From Sinorhizobium sp. A49 (GTDB taxonomy: Bacteria > Pseudomonadota > Alphaproteobacteria > Rhizobiales > Rhizobiaceae): a DNA stretch of 64,000 nucleotides. Below, piece by piece: positions 7,559-15,421 of the stretch (within the stretch, counting starts at the first letter, position 1; each line of letters begins with the position of its first letter). The notes beneath the pieces were generated by a model. The model saw only the letters and a list, made by a program, of their open reading frames with translations. It searched no databases and was not told the origin of the DNA. Both the position numbers and the translations under genes were made by a program. The stretch is from contig NZ_MUNW01000061.1 of the NCBI RefSeq assembly GCF_002002725.1, positions 186,001-250,000 on the forward strand, in the 5' to 3' direction.

Positions 7559-8695
7559 TCAATCCGCGAGAATGTCGCGGTTGACGTCGTTGATATCGCG
7601 CTTGCCGCAGAGCGCCATGGTGATGTCCATCTCCTTGCGGATGATTTCCAGCGTCTTGGTCACGCCTTCCTTGCCCATGGCGCCGAGGCCATAGAGGAAC
7701 GGTCGGCCGATATAGGTGCCCTTGGCGCCCATGGCGACGGCCTTCAGCACGTCCTGGCCGGAGCGAATACCGCCGTCGAGATGCACCTCGATCTGGTGGC
7801 CGACCGCATCGACGATGCGCGGCAGCATGCTGATCGAGGAATGGGCGCCATCGAGCTGACGACCGCCGTGGTTGGAGACGATGATTGCGTCGGCGCCGGT
7901 CGCAGCCGCCATCTTGGCGTCTTCCGGATCGAGAATGCCTTTGAGGATCAGCGGACCGCCCCAGCGTTCCTTGATCCACTCAACGTCGTTCCACGACAGC
8001 TGCGGGTCGAACTGTTCGGCCGTCCAGGCCCCGAGCGAGGAGAGGTCGGTGACGCTCTTGGCGTGGCCGACGATGTTGCGGAAAGTACGGCGGTTGGTGC
8101 CAAGCATCTTCATGCACCAGCCGGGCCGGGTCGCCATCTGCCAGAGGTGCTTGGGCGTCAGCTTCGGCGGGGCCGAGAGACTATTGCGCAGGTCCTTGTG
8201 GCGCTGGCCGAGGATCTGCAGGTCGAGCGTCAGCACCAGCGCCGAGCATTTCGCGGCCTTGGCGCGGTCGATGAGGTTGAGCACGAATTCGCGCTCGCGC
8301 ATGACGTAGAGCTGAAACCAGAAAGGTTTGGTCGTGACCGAGGCGACGTCCTCGATCGAGCAGATGCTCATGGTCGACAGCGTGAAGGGAACGCCGAAGG
8401 CCTCGGCTGCCTGGGCCGCCAGCATTTCGCCGTCGGCGTGCTGCATGCCGGTCAAGCCTGTCGGCGCCAGGGCCACCGGCATCGATACCTTCTGGCCGAT
8501 CATCGTCGTTTCCAGCGAGCGGTTGGTCATATCGACCAGCACCCGCTGGCGCAGCTTCACCTTGGCGAAATCTTCCTCGTTGGCGCGATAGGTGCCTTCA
8601 GTCCAGGCGCCGCTGTCGGCGTAGTCGAAGAAGAGTTTCGGGACGCGGCGCTTGGCGAGCGCCTTGAGATCGCTGATTTCGAGGATTTGCGTCAT
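7559..8695 (-). CDS. lldD: L-lactate dehydrogenase / FMN alpha-hydroxy-acid dehydrogenase
   Basis: The 378-residue protein is an FMN-dependent alpha-hydroxy-acid oxidising enzyme of the LldD family. The active-site loop SNHGGRQLDGA (residues 274-284, catalytic His276) and the FMN-phosphate strand HLDGGIRSGQD are present, as are the QLYVMRERE and TLDLQILGQRHKD segments. LldD oxidises L-lactate to pyruvate and passes electrons to the respiratory chain. The start at 8695 was preferred because GAAGG lies eight bases upstream; upstream in-frame TTG and ATG codons lack a good site. It lies downstream of guaD on the same strand but is separated by 165 bases containing a perfect inverted repeat. Confidence 0.88.
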   Translation of the reverse strand: MTQILEISDLKALAKRRVPKLFFDYADSGAWTEGTYRANEEDFAKVKLRQRVLVDMTNRSLETTMIGQKVSMPVALAPTGLTGMQHADGEMLAAQAAEAFGVPFTLSTMSICSIEDVASVTTKPFWFQLYVMREREFVLNLIDRAKAAKCSALVLTLDLQILGQRHKDLRNSLSAPPKLTPKHLWQMATRPGWCMKMLGTNRRTFRNIVGHAKSVTDLSSLGAWTAEQFDPQLSWNDVEWIKERWGGPLILKGILDPEDAKMAAATGADAIIVSNHGGRQLDGAHSSISMLPRIVDAVGHQIEVHLDGGIRSGQDVLKAVAMGAKGTYIGRPFLYGLGAMGKEGVTKTLEIIRKEMDITMALCGKRDINDVNRDILAD

Positions 8696-8818
8696 GGAAA
8701 CGGCCTTCATCTGAACCAAGGGTTAGAGCTGGCCGAGGAAAACCGCGCACGCCTGCTCCAGCAATGACTTCAGAGGCCTTACCATGTTTGCCGGAGGCTT
8801 GTTAATAGCGCTGAGGCA

Positions 8819-8843
8819 AAGAGGTCAATTTTTTTGACCTCTT
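8819..8843. promoter_or_regulatory. perfect 10-bp inverted repeat between guaD and lldD
   Basis: AAGAGGTCAA and TTGACCTCTT flank a five-T spacer. The element lies 18 bases after the guaD stop and about 125 bases before the lldD start. It may be a guaD terminator or an operator for lldD; there is no T-tract after the stem in the direction of guaD, which favours an operator or RNA-processing role. Confidence 0.5.
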
Positions 8844-8860
8844 GGTGTTTTGCAAGAAAG

Positions 8861-10177
8861 TCAGGCGGTGGCGAGCGCCGACTTGGCTGGGTTCCCTGCT
8901 ACATAGGTCTCGACCACAGAGCGGTCGTCGCCCATGGTCTGCAACAGGAAAAGCTCGTCGGAAAGCGAGGTGACCACCTCGGCGCGCAGAGCCATCGCGG
9001 GTGTCGCCGCCATGTCGAGCACGATGAAGTCGGCGTCGGTGCCGGCCTCGAGCGTGCCGATCTTGTCGACGAGGGAAAGCGCCTCGGCGTTGCCGCGGGT
9101 CATCATGAAGAAGCTGTCGAACGGGTTCAGCCGCTCGCCCTGCAACTGCAGGATCTTGTAGGCCTCGTCGAGCGTCTTCAGCATGGAATAGCTGGTGCCG
9201 CCGCCGATATCCGAGGCAACGGACGTGCGCACGGGCTTGTCGCGCCGGTTGAGCGCCCGCAACGGGAAAAGGCCGGAGCCGAGGAAAAGGTTGGATGTCG
9301 GGCAGAAGACCGCGACCGATCCCGTCTCGCTCATGACATCGGCCTCGCGCTCGGAGAGATGGATGCAGTGGCCGAACAGGCTTTTGGGGCCGAGCAGGCC
9401 ATAACGGGCGTAGACGTCGGTATAGTCCGTGGCTTCCGGGTAGAGTTCGCAGGTAAAGGCGATCTCGTCGCGGTTTTCAGAAAGATGCGTCTGGACGTGC
9501 AGGTCGGGGAACTCGCGCACGAGCGACCTGGCGACGTCCATCTGCTCGGGCGTCGAGGTAATGGCGAAACGCGGGGTGATGGCCACATGGTTGCGGCCCT
9601 TGCCGTGCCATTCGCGGATCACCGCGCGGGTCTCGTCGTAGCCCATCTGCGGCGTGTCGAGCAGGCCTTGCGGGGCGTTGCGGTCCATCATCACCTTGCC
9701 GGCGATCATACGCATGTCGCGGCGCAGAGCTTCGGCGAAGAAGGCATCGGCAGATGCCTTGTGCACCGAGCAATAGGCAGCCGCCGTGGTCGTGCCGTGG
9801 CGGACCATCTCGTCGAAGAAGCGGCTGGCAATACGCTCGGCATGGGCGGTCTCGACGAAGCGGCACTCCTCAGGGAAGGTATAGGTGTTGAGCCATTCCA
9901 GGAGGTTGGCGGCATAGGACGCCATCACCTGCATCTGCGGGAAATGCAGATGCGTATCGATGAAGCCGGGCACGATCAGATGCGGACGGTGATCGATCTC
10001 GAGGGTATCATCCGCAGCCTCGGCCTTGACGGCCGCATAGCCACCCGACGCCTTGATGAGGCCGCCCTCGATCAGCAGCGCGCCATCGGCCTCATAGGCG
10101 TAGGCGGCGCTGTCGTCGATTGCCAGCGGCGCGCGATGAAAGCTCAAGAGGCGTCCGCGGATAAGCGTCGATGTCAT
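8861..10177 (-). CDS. guaD: guanine deaminase
   Basis: The 438-residue amidohydrolase matches guanine deaminase, which converts guanine to xanthine and ammonia. The zinc-binding motif FIDTHLHFPQ (residues 72-81), the QTHLSEN segment, GHCIHLSERE and the late metal ligand region ASDIGGGTSYSM are all present. The start codon overlaps the puuD stop by ATGA, so the two genes form a coupled pair. Its product xanthine is the substrate of XdhAB, encoded 2.7 kb upstream on the same strand. Length and motifs are typical and no defect is visible. Confidence 0.95.
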   Translation of the reverse strand: MTSTLIRGRLLSFHRAPLAIDDSAAYAYEADGALLIEGGLIKASGGYAAVKAEAADDTLEIDHRPHLIVPGFIDTHLHFPQMQVMASYAANLLEWLNTYTFPEECRFVETAHAERIASRFFDEMVRHGTTTAAAYCSVHKASADAFFAEALRRDMRMIAGKVMMDRNAPQGLLDTPQMGYDETRAVIREWHGKGRNHVAITPRFAITSTPEQMDVARSLVREFPDLHVQTHLSENRDEIAFTCELYPEATDYTDVYARYGLLGPKSLFGHCIHLSEREADVMSETGSVAVFCPTSNLFLGSGLFPLRALNRRDKPVRTSVASDIGGGTSYSMLKTLDEAYKILQLQGERLNPFDSFFMMTRGNAEALSLVDKIGTLEAGTDADFIVLDMAATPAMALRAEVVTSLSDELFLLQTMGDDRSVVETYVAGNPAKSALATA

Positions 10178-11412
10178 TGTGTCTTGCCTTCCTCGACGGC
10201 GCTTTCGAACCAGGCTGTCAGCAGCTGGCGCTCGTCCGTCGTCATGTCGGTTATGTTACCGGGCGGCATGGCATGGCTGCGCCCCGCCTGGATATAGATT
10301 TCGCGGGCGTGGGCGGCAATCTCCTGATCGCTTTCCAGCACCACGCCCTTCGGCGCCCGCGCGATGCCTTCATAGACCGGTTCGGCCGCATGGCACATGG
10401 AGCAGCGGGTCGAGATCGCGTCCTTGACGGCGGGGAAGTGCGCATTCGTGGCAAAGCGGGCAAAGACCGGCGCGATCTCGGCCTTTTCTTCGCCGGTCAG
10501 CACCTTCGGCACGGTCGACAGCCACATGATCAGGATGAAGATGAGCACGGTGGCGAGCCACGTCCAGGTGGGCCTGCCCTTGCGCGCATGCGTCGTGTTG
10601 AACCAGTGGCGGATGGTGACGCCCATCAGGAACACCAGCGCCGCGATGATCCAGTTAAAGGCGGTGGCAAAGGCCAGCGGATAGTGGTTCGACAGCATGA
10701 AGAAGATGACCGGCAGGGTCAGGTAGTTGTTGTGCAGCGAGCGCTGCTTGGCCTGCGCGCCGAGCTTGGGATCCGGCGTGCGGCCGGCGATGAGGTCGGC
10801 AACGACGATCTTCTGGTTGGGGATGATGAGGAAGAAGACGTTGGCCGACATGATCGTCGCGGTGAAGGCGCCCAGATGCAGGAAGGCCGCCCGGCCGGTG
10901 AACACCTGCGTATAGCCCCAGGCCATGATCACCAGCGCCACGTAGAGAAACGCCATCAGACCCCAGGTGTTCTTGCCGAGCGGCGACTTGCAGAGCAGGT
11001 CGTAGAAGATCCAGCCGATGCCGAGCGAGGCAAGCGAGATCAGGATCGCGGTGGTCGCGGAGATGTCGAGCACGTGGCGGTCGATCAGGAACAGATCGGC
11101 GCCGCCGTAATAGACCAGACAGAGCATGGCGAAGCCCGAAAGCCAGGTGACGTAGGATTCCCATTTGAACCAGGTCAGGTGCTCCGGCATCGAGGCGGGG
11201 GCGACCAGATATTTCTGGATGTGATAGAAGCCGCCGCCATGCACCTGCCATTCCTCGCCATAGGCACCCACAGGCAGGTGATCACGCTTCACCAGGCCAA
11301 GGTCGAGCGCGATGAAATAGAAGGATGAGCCGATCCAGGCGATGGCGGTGATGACGTGCAGCCAGCGCACAGCAAAGGCCAGCCATTCCCAGGCGATGGC
11401 GAACTCGTACAT
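10174..11412 (-). CDS. puuD: membrane urate hydroxylase/oxidase PuuD with cytochrome c domain
   Basis: The ATG at 11412 has GGGGA seven bases upstream and gives 412 residues beginning MYEFAIAWEWLAFAVRWLHV. About eight hydrophobic membrane segments span residues 10-310. A soluble cytochrome c domain follows, with a haem-attachment motif CSMCH at 337-341 and a distal Met in AMPPGN near 382. This is the PuuD type of urate-oxidising membrane protein, which makes 5-hydroxyisourate and presumably feeds electrons to the respiratory chain instead of producing peroxide. It overlaps guaD by four bases and follows a LysR gene by 160 bases. No soluble uricase is present in the window. Confidence 0.93.
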   Translation of the reverse strand: MYEFAIAWEWLAFAVRWLHVITAIAWIGSSFYFIALDLGLVKRDHLPVGAYGEEWQVHGGGFYHIQKYLVAPASMPEHLTWFKWESYVTWLSGFAMLCLVYYGGADLFLIDRHVLDISATTAILISLASLGIGWIFYDLLCKSPLGKNTWGLMAFLYVALVIMAWGYTQVFTGRAAFLHLGAFTATIMSANVFFLIIPNQKIVVADLIAGRTPDPKLGAQAKQRSLHNNYLTLPVIFFMLSNHYPLAFATAFNWIIAALVFLMGVTIRHWFNTTHARKGRPTWTWLATVLIFILIMWLSTVPKVLTGEEKAEIAPVFARFATNAHFPAVKDAISTRCSMCHAAEPVYEGIARAPKGVVLESDQEIAAHAREIYIQAGRSHAMPPGNITDMTTDERQLLTAWFESAVEEGKTQ

Positions 11413-11572
11413 TCGGGGTCCCCTTTGTTCTCTCCGTCGGCGCACCTTGCGCAAAAACCGGGAGTTGGGAAAGGGGGAGCATGCACCTGTGGGCGTGTTT
11501 TGCAGGGATCGGGACGATTTCGCGATGAAATCTCGCCGATGATAAACCTGATGGATTCTAAGGGGTTAACCG

Positions 11573-12514
11573 TCAGCCGGTGGAAGCCGCCTTGCGCTCT
11601 TTGACCCAATCAGCCCCGAACTGAACCGACGGGCAGAGTTCGCCGAGGATCCAGTCGCGGAAGATGCGGATCTTCGGCGTGTTGCGGCGTGCGTGCGGAT
11701 AGGCCAGCCAATAATCGCAGCCGTCGCTGCAGCGCAGGTCGAATGGCTGGTAGAGCCGGCCGAGCGCCACGTCGTCGCCGTAGAATTCCGGCGTCAGGAT
11801 TGCCACGCCCTGGCCGGCAACGGCGGCGCGCGCCTCGAAGGATTGCGCGCCGAGCCGGCTTGTCGGACGACCTTCGAGATCGGGATCGTCGACGCCGGCT
11901 GCCGAAAACCAGATCCGCCACCAGGGGTCGCCCGCATCGATGATCCTGAGCTTCAGGAGATCGCGCGGCTCGCGGATGCCGCCAACGGTTTCGGCGAGCG
12001 CCGGGCTCAGCATCGGGCTGAACTCGACGCGCATCAGCGGATGGGTATCAAGGCCCGGCCAGATGCCGGCGCCGGAGCGTATTGCGAGATCCACGGGTTC
12101 CTTGGCAAAATCGATGATGTTGTCGTTGGTGCTCAGCCGCACGGCGATGTTTGGATGGGCGAGTTGAAACGTGCCGATGTTGCGGGCGAGCCACTGCGAG
12201 GCGAAGGTTGGCGTCGAGCTGATCAGCAGCGCGCTGTCGATGTCGCCGCGCGCCGAGGAGACGGCTTCCTGTAGCATCTCGAAGGCTTCGGTGACCCGCG
12301 GCGCCAGCCGCTGGCCGACATCGGTCAGAGCGATCTGGCGCGGACGGCGCAGGAACAGGGGCTCGCCGACGCTCTCCTCGATCAGCTTGACCTGGTAGCT
12401 GACGGCGGTCTGGGTCATGCCCAGCTCTTCGCCGGCCCTGGTAAAACTGCCGAGCCGAGCCACGGCTTCGAAGACCCGGAGCGCATTCAGCGGAAACTGC
12501 TTGGACATCTTCAT
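11573..12514 (-). CDS. LysR-family transcriptional regulator (GcvA-like)
   Basis: This 313-residue regulator has an N-terminal winged helix-turn-helix (FPLNALRVFEAVARLGSFTR, then AGEELGMTQTAVSYQVKLIE) and a periplasmic-binding-protein-like effector domain in the rest. The GcvA/AmpR subgroup typically opens with PLNALRxFE. The start at 12514 is preferred over upstream ATGs at 12535 and 12562 because AAGAG precedes it at workable spacing. It lies directly upstream of puuD-guaD on the same strand and is divergent from an 82-residue unknown gene, so likely targets are the puuD operon or that divergent gene. The effector could be a purine intermediate, but that is inference. Confidence 0.85.
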   Translation of the reverse strand: MKMSKQFPLNALRVFEAVARLGSFTRAGEELGMTQTAVSYQVKLIEESVGEPLFLRRPRQIALTDVGQRLAPRVTEAFEMLQEAVSSARGDIDSALLISSTPTFASQWLARNIGTFQLAHPNIAVRLSTNDNIIDFAKEPVDLAIRSGAGIWPGLDTHPLMRVEFSPMLSPALAETVGGIREPRDLLKLRIIDAGDPWWRIWFSAAGVDDPDLEGRPTSRLGAQSFEARAAVAGQGVAILTPEFYGDDVALGRLYQPFDLRCSDGCDYWLAYPHARRNTPKIRIFRDWILGELCPSVQFGADWVKERKAASTG

Positions 12515-12616
12515 GGATAAGTTCTCTTGATGCATGCAGACGGATGTTCGATTGGATTTCAATCCTCCTCCACGTCATTCTGCAAGTCAACTTCCCAAGA
12601 CGAACAGGTGATCAAA

Positions 12617-12865
12617 ATGACTTGCGACGTTATCGAACATACTGAAAGAAAACAGGTTCTTTCACTGGATGCGATCGTGCGGTTCACGTCCTCCCTGTTT
12701 GGCAGTGCCGTTGCAGCCAAGCCGGTGCTGGATGTGAATGCGCTGTCCGACTACATCAAAAGAGACATGGGTTTCATGGATGGCCGGGGTCCCTATGGGG
12801 ACGATGCCGAGGCGCAGAAGGATGCGCAGCGTGTCTTCAACAGCGCTGACTTGCCCCGGTTCTGA
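12617..12865 (+). CDS. conserved-looking hypothetical protein, 82 residues
   Basis: I do not recognise this protein. The ATG at 12617 has AGGTG about seven bases upstream and begins MTCDVIEHTERKQVLSLDAI; longer upstream extensions lack a ribosome site. The product is small, soluble and ends in an acidic, Arg-containing tail (GPYGDDAEAQKDAQRVFNSA). It is divergent from the LysR gene across a 102-base region, the common layout for a LysR target. It has its own very strong terminator, which supports it being a real gene. No function is proposed. Confidence 0.6.
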   Translation: MTCDVIEHTERKQVLSLDAIVRFTSSLFGSAVAAKPVLDVNALSDYIKRDMGFMDGRGPYGDDAEAQKDAQRVFNSADLPRF

Positions 12866-12879
12866 CCGGAGTTCCAGAA

Positions 12880-12921
12880 AGCGCCGCGCATCGAACAGGA
12901 TGCGCGGCGCTCTCATTTTTT
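12880..12921 (+). terminator. strong rho-independent terminator after the 82-residue gene
   Basis: A perfect 13-bp stem (AGCGCCGCGCATC at 12880-12892 with GATGCGCGGCGCT at 12899-12911) and a six-base loop are followed by CTCATTTTTT. It lies between two convergent genes and probably also stops xdhB transcripts. Confidence 0.85.
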
Positions 12922-15259
12922 AACGGGTTTGGCGCAGGCGCTCGACGGCCATAAGCACACGCTCCGGCGTCGCCGGCGCATCGAGGCGCGGGCATTCGCG
13001 ATAATCGGCGACGCTTGCGACTGCCATCGACAGGGCCTCGAGCACCGAGATCGGCAGCATGAAGGGCGGTTCGCCCACCGCCTTCGACCGGCCGATGGTT
13101 TTTTCCGCGTTCTCCGCCCACTCGGCCAGTCTGACATTGAAGATCTTCGGCCGGTCGGAGGCGAGCGGGATCTTGTAGGTCGAGGGCGCATGCGTGCGCA
13201 GGCGGCCCTTGTCGTCCCACCACAGCTCCTCCGTCGTCAGCCACCCCATGCCCTGCACGAAGCCGCCTTCGATCTGGCCAAGGTCGATTGCCGGATTGAG
13301 CGAGTGGCCGACATCGTGCAGCACGTCGACCCGGTCGACCATGTATTCGCCGGTCAGCGTGTCGATCGAGACTTCCGATACCGAGGCACCGTAGGCGAAG
13401 TAATAGAACGGCGTTCCGCGGCCCGTCGCGCGATCCCAATGGATCTTCGGCGTCTTGTAGAAGCCGGCAGCAGACAGCTGCACGCGCGCCATATAGGCGA
13501 GCTTGATGAACTCGGGGAAGGGTACCAGCTCCTCGCCGATCTTCACGTGATCGGGAACGAAACTGACGTTTTCCGCCGTCGTCTGCCAGCGCTCACAGGC
13601 AAAGGCGACGAGGCGTTCCTTGATCTGGCGTGCGGCATCGAAGGCGGCCATGCCGTTCAGATCCGTGCCGGACGAGGCGGCAGTGGCGGACGTGTTCGGA
13701 ACCTTACCGGTCGTGGTTGCGGTGATGCGCACGCGGTCGAGATCGACCTGGAAACTGTCGGCAATGACCTGCGCGACCTTCACATAAAGGCCCTGGCCCA
13801 TTTCGGTGCCGCCATGGTTCAGGTGGATCGAGCCATCCTGATAGATGTGCACCAGCGCGCCCGCCTGGTTGAAGGCTGTCAGCGTGAAGGAGATGCCGAA
13901 CTTCACCGGCGTCAGCGCGATGCCCTTGCGGATGACGCGGCTCGTGCGGTTGAAGTCGATGATCGCCTTGCGCCGCGCCTGATAGTCGGCGTCGGCTTCA
14001 AGCTCGGCGACCACGCGGGCGATAATGTTGTCTTCGACGTGCTGGTGATAGGGGGTGATATCCCGCCCCGAACCTTTCTCGCCGTAGAAGTTGAGCTTGC
14101 GGATTTCGAGCGGATCCTTGCCGAGCGCGTAGGCGATCTCTTCGATCATGCGCTCGCCGCCGACCATGCCTTGCGGGCCGCCGAAGCCGCGATAGGCGGT
14201 GTTGGAGACGGTGTTGGTCTTCAGCGGCTGCGACGTCAGCTTCACATGCGGGTAGAAATAGGAGCTGTCGGCGTGGAACAGCGCGCGGTCGGTGACCGGC
14301 CCGGAAAGATCCGAGGAATAGCCGCAGCGCGCCGCGTAATTGGCGTGAACGGCGTGGATGCGACCGTCGTCGTCGAAGCCGACGTCGTAGTCGACGAGGA
14401 AGTCGTGGCGCTTGCCGGTGGCGGTCATGTCCTCGTCGCGGTCGGGGCGGAATTTCACGGCGCGATTGAGCTTCTTTGCCGCCACGGCAGCCAGGGCTGC
14501 GAACTGGTTGCCCTGCGTTTCCTTGCCGCCGAAACCACCGCCCATGCGGCGTACATTGACGGTCACCGCATTGGAGGGAACGCCGAGCACATGCGAGACC
14601 ATGTGCTGGATTTCGCTCGGATGTTGGGTCGACGACCAGACGGTGACCTCGTCGTCCTCGCCGGGAATGGCAAGGGCGATATGGCCCTCGAGGTAGAAAT
14701 GCTCCTGGCCGCCGATGCGCATCCGGCCCTTCAGCCGGCGCGGCGCCTTTTCCAGTTCGGCCTCGGCATCGCCGCGCTGCAGCGTGAGTGGCTGGGTGAC
14801 GAGCTCGCCGCCATGGGCGACGGCGTCGGTGATATCGGTGAAATGCGGCAGGTCGCGATAGCTGATCTTTGCCAGCCTTGCGGCGCGACGGGCGATGTCG
14901 CGGGTCTCGGCGATGACGGCAAAGGCTGGCTGGCCGTGGAACTGGACGATGCCATCGGCAAGCACCGGCTCGTCATGCAGGTGGCTCGGGCTGATGTCGT
15001 TGGAATGCGGCATGTCACGGGGGGTCAGCACGCAGATCACGCCGGGCGCGGCGATGACGGCAGACAGGTCCATGGCGGTGATTTCGGCATGGGCGCGATC
15101 GGTCATGCCCAACGCGCCGTGCAGGGTGCCGGCCGGTTCCGGCATGTCGTCGATATAGTCGGCGGTGCCGGCCACGTGCTTGTGGGCGCTGTCGTGGCGC
15201 TGGCGCGAATGCATCTGGCCGTTGATCGCCTTGCGTTCCTCGAAGGTCGATTTATCCAT
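12920..15259 (-). CDS. xdhB: xanthine dehydrogenase, molybdopterin subunit
   Basis: The 779-residue protein is the large molybdenum-cofactor subunit of xanthine dehydrogenase, oxidising hypoxanthine and xanthine to urate. Family motifs include RRMGGGFGGKE near residue 240, AYRGFGGPQGM, the GTEMGQGLYVK segment and, near the C-terminus, VGEPPFMLP with the catalytic Glu at 730. The start at 15259 (MDKSTFEERKAING) is preceded by AAAGGA; an upstream in-frame TTG is less likely. It is the third gene of a bdhA-xdhA-xdhB operon. The 162-base gap from xdhA contains a compound REP repeat. The usual maturation gene xdhC does not follow. Confidence 0.95.
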   Translation of the reverse strand: MDKSTFEERKAINGQMHSRQRHDSAHKHVAGTADYIDDMPEPAGTLHGALGMTDRAHAEITAMDLSAVIAAPGVICVLTPRDMPHSNDISPSHLHDEPVLADGIVQFHGQPAFAVIAETRDIARRAARLAKISYRDLPHFTDITDAVAHGGELVTQPLTLQRGDAEAELEKAPRRLKGRMRIGGQEHFYLEGHIALAIPGEDDEVTVWSSTQHPSEIQHMVSHVLGVPSNAVTVNVRRMGGGFGGKETQGNQFAALAAVAAKKLNRAVKFRPDRDEDMTATGKRHDFLVDYDVGFDDDGRIHAVHANYAARCGYSSDLSGPVTDRALFHADSSYFYPHVKLTSQPLKTNTVSNTAYRGFGGPQGMVGGERMIEEIAYALGKDPLEIRKLNFYGEKGSGRDITPYHQHVEDNIIARVVAELEADADYQARRKAIIDFNRTSRVIRKGIALTPVKFGISFTLTAFNQAGALVHIYQDGSIHLNHGGTEMGQGLYVKVAQVIADSFQVDLDRVRITATTTGKVPNTSATAASSGTDLNGMAAFDAARQIKERLVAFACERWQTTAENVSFVPDHVKIGEELVPFPEFIKLAYMARVQLSAAGFYKTPKIHWDRATGRGTPFYYFAYGASVSEVSIDTLTGEYMVDRVDVLHDVGHSLNPAIDLGQIEGGFVQGMGWLTTEELWWDDKGRLRTHAPSTYKIPLASDRPKIFNVRLAEWAENAEKTIGRSKAVGEPPFMLPISVLEALSMAVASVADYRECPRLDAPATPERVLMAVERLRQTR

Positions 15260-15285
15260 CTTGCTCAATCCTTTCGAAGAACATG

Positions 15286-15399
15286 CCCCTCATCCGGCCT
15301 GCCGGCCACCTTCTCCCCGTTGCTACGGGGAGAAGGGACATTGCGGCGACGTCTCCATTCCCTCTCCCCGCTCGCGGGGAGAGGGCTAGGGTGAGGGGC
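15286..15399. repeat. compound REP-type palindromic repeat between xdhA and xdhB
   Basis: Two palindromes lie in tandem: CCTTCTCCCCG...CGGGGAGAAGG (15310-15336) and CCCTCTCCCCGC...GCGGGGAGAGGG (15360-15385). They are bounded by CCCCTCATCC on the left and AGGGTGAGGGG on the right, also mutually inverted. The same core recurs at 34882, 51428 and 51895. In transcripts it would fold into stable hairpins within the xdhA-xdhB message. Confidence 0.85.
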
Positions 15400-15421
15400 A
15401 GTCCCAAATCGCTGACCATGC

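Noticed and set aside
12929-15394. 821-codon open frame on the + strand opposite xdhB
   Set aside because: It is antisense to xdhB, whose protein is full length with all family motifs. The opposite frame is rich in Arg, Gly and His without any domain and reflects high-GC codon bias.
15286-15399. Rho-independent terminator separating xdhA and xdhB
   Set aside because: The hairpins belong to a REP family repeated elsewhere and lack T-tracts, and the operon is known to be cotranscribed in S. meliloti. Listed as a repeat instead.
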